Shown here piece by piece: positions 24,301 through 24,562 of a stretch of DNA of 24,562 nt (positions are counted from its first letter, which is position 1; each line of letters starts with the position of its first letter). Made by a program: the position numbers and the translations under genes. The stretch covers positions 1-24,562 of the forward strand of contig CAZJJZ010000020.1 of the NCBI GenBank assembly GCA_964546505.1, read 5' to 3'. This DNA is from CAZJJZ01 sp964546505. Lineage in GTDB: Bacteria > Patescibacteriota > Gracilibacteria > UBA1369. Below the pieces are notes generated by a model. It saw nothing but the letters and a program-made list of their open reading frames with translations. It did not search any database and was not told the DNA's origin.

Positions 24301-24562
24301 AACGGGCTCTGACCTGGGTGGCTGTGGGTCAACTCGAACTGGTCCTGGTCCTACTCGCCCTGGTTGTGAGTCTGGTCCTGGCCCTACTTGCTCAGATTCG
24401 GGCCCACGTTGTGATTCCGGTCCTGGTCCTACTCGCCCTGGTTGTGATTCCGGTCCTGGTTCAACTTGCTCAGATTCGGGCCCACGTTGTGATTCCGGTC
24501 CTGGTCTTACTCGCCCTGGTTGTGATTCCGGTCCTGGTTCAACTTGCTCAGATTCGGGCCCA
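21334..24562 (-). CDS. Very large repeat-bearing membrane protein, 5' end outside the window
   Basis: The frame is open from the window edge to the stop at 21334: 1075 residues are visible and the start is missing. A TTG at 24267 is not a convincing start because the frame and its repeats continue upstream. Order: 26-residue tandem repeats rich in PGPESQ (24340-24562); a charged, mainly helical and coiled-coil region; a hydrophobic segment with two or three Gly/Ala-rich helices (about 23085-23310); more coiled coil; a single hydrophobic helix (about 22501-22575, AAGIGAAVSATATSAIWGF); then an approximately 400-residue region with beta-rich stretches; and a Pro/Ala-rich tail with a 14-residue duplication and a basic RRRVRS end. 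I do not recognise the family. Topology suggests a cytoplasmic N-terminal part and an outer C-terminal domain, or the reverse. Confidence 0.85.
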   Translation of the reverse strand, partial: GPESEQVEPGPESQPGRVRPGPESQRGPESEQVEPGPESQPGRVGPGPESQRGPESEQVGPGPDSQPGRVGPGPVRVDPQPPRSEPVAIKPIEVKKVDLDLIVVDVDEKIRRIAERLADERLDRELKELQPRTWSALLRLDKAAYGWWKRNAAQGYRDAYAKEIETRIKKDPHYRAELTGLSKEKLREKQGIWKSMISGDVESLRSEKAPIAKTDQDRFMLEKELEAIAERIGVGLSGADNQHLLTEEKAAEVTNQTILAEMENLVKTYVTDNTKSEAQLDSWFKLQVKEKILPQLKSSNDQALVAFLESSMPNSGAAGLLEKIKAKKSGLAQKQAATTQLDQLKDSLTKSTDDQEKQRLSEQIVALEKHLEGLNNLDLDNFKVAMKVAKARNVDVKTEVRDLTSADKISRNIVEGLQKIPLLGRLVTPPIALPIAVYGGASILANITSNSTARSVALAAGTAGLSLVFAPGVATFAASVLAGAAVGGIYAYYRRNTEIAHLKAQKERREALGVNLTDYHSKNRTLERKMEEKETLYEKKTVTELLAALDDADAKQDYSAICAAVAEIEVRNERSELGLHEETLFSNRSRRIDLIKFDGGEQNIESQRLNLLVKVAQAKQKYFKNVSSSVDDLVRAKEQAAENIWQNVKKTEANYRKFRRLENWKAAGIGAAVSATATSAIWGFSWAQDYWGNIPGNQITGTNTHYLHNDLFNQGNAMDLATLKAELAKRHFVQVPLNIDPKTGSLDATSLAFLRSNNFTVTEIHSAVAGSPASFSVLGFKPLSVRLHTDSPGHPILDELRFWWDGKPKIEADGNCHFSIVNMFNKSLQHTSTVNLGNADGPLKVGLQMHENGKAVWKLFDVGADGKVAIDGQYFDAGSLAKAHNDTLPGLKTEAIAAGYVDKNGVFNVMASLKGDHSYVPKDEVKFLVTGDTAVKLPVEATDRILFAPPIAMPGARGVHLDYNNKDKDMDKEPEFMNYDPVPPPIQPQEERQDFASKHPEYVAAHEAEMEKALEAAKRSGQVAPTQVMPAAPDSSAAPTKVMPAAPANRRRVRSVSRTQLSPGQTLPDQRNNPE
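21420..21492 (-). repeat. 42-base direct repeat in the C-terminal tail of the large membrane protein
   Basis: Two copies starting at 21420 and 21462, nearly identical over 31 bases with one mismatch. They encode APTQVMPAAP and APTKVMPAAP. The period is 14 codons, so the frame is kept. Confidence 0.85.
24340..24562 (-). repeat. 78-base in-frame tandem repeat
   Basis: Almost three copies of a 78-base (26-codon) unit run to the window edge, for example identical stretches at 24401 and 24479. Each encodes GPESEQV(E/G)PGP(E/D)SQ, then PGRV(R/G)PGPESQR. Inside each unit the six-residue motif PGPESQ recurs. Differences increase toward the protein interior (third copy degenerate), as expected for expansion by unequal exchange. 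Confidence 0.9.

Noticed and set aside
24340..24562. Possible CRISPR array or intergenic satellite
   Set aside because: Units are contiguous without spacers, a multiple of three long and in frame with a long coding region.
467..24562. Alternative genetic code (UGA read as Gly)
   Set aside because: TGA is the stop at the expected end of atpA, atpD and atpF, in coupled overlaps.

Overview
The window looks like a piece of a Patescibacteria (Candidate Phyla Radiation) genome assembled from metagenome or single-cell data. This is inferred from gene content, not from a marker gene. Genes are tightly packed, many touching or overlapping by 1-4 bases. The base composition is fairly AT-rich. Shine-Dalgarno sequences are almost absent. 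Several proteins have no recognisable family, and a small DUF5663-like protein and a very large repeat-bearing membrane protein are present. Two runs of N (8899-8908 and 15651-15666) mark assembly gaps. TGA is used as a stop (atpF, atpA, atpD), so the code is the standard bacterial one, not the Gly-UGA code of Gracilibacteria/SR1.

Layout. 1-67 is the tail of a cut-off protein with a Cys/Asp-rich end. 68-407 is GC-rich, hairpin-rich DNA without a credible gene. 467-1525 (+) is an unrecognised 352-residue protein behind a good promoter. 1601-5203 (-) is a B12-dependent class II ribonucleotide reductase, which shares a bidirectional terminator with the previous gene. 5481-6869 (-) is a class II DNA photolyase. 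7072-7978 (+) is a two-gene unit (PEBP/YbhB-like protein and a DoxX/YkgB-like membrane protein) closed by a terminator. 8107-8853 (+) is an unrecognised helical protein behind a strong promoter. 8884-9149 holds a tRNA-Arg(GCG) gene preceded by broken copies of its own 5' end and a foldback. 9278-10384 (+) is a YibE/F-family membrane protein that runs convergently into the ATP synthase operon.

10374-16956 (-) is a complete F1Fo ATP synthase operon in the order I/Z-B-E-F-H-A-G-D-C. Its c subunit carries a two-carboxylate, Na+-type ion-binding signature. Upstream on the same strand are rpe and rpiB (17048-18194), two enzymes of the non-oxidative pentose phosphate pathway. Divergent from rpiB, 35 bases away, is a transketolase C-terminal-half protein (18230-19153) with two changed active-site positions. 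19167-24562 (-) is a likely operon: a very large membrane protein with an N-terminal 26-residue tandem repeat that runs off the window, a calcineurin-like metallophosphoesterase, a small helical DUF5663-like protein, and a DUF192 lipoprotein.

Read together, the window combines energy coupling (ATP synthase), pentose interconversion, deoxynucleotide supply and light-driven DNA repair, plus one cell-envelope operon of unknown role. The points most worth a second look are the c-ring ion signature, the altered transketolase half, the repeat protein/phosphatase operon, and the foldback at the tRNA gene.
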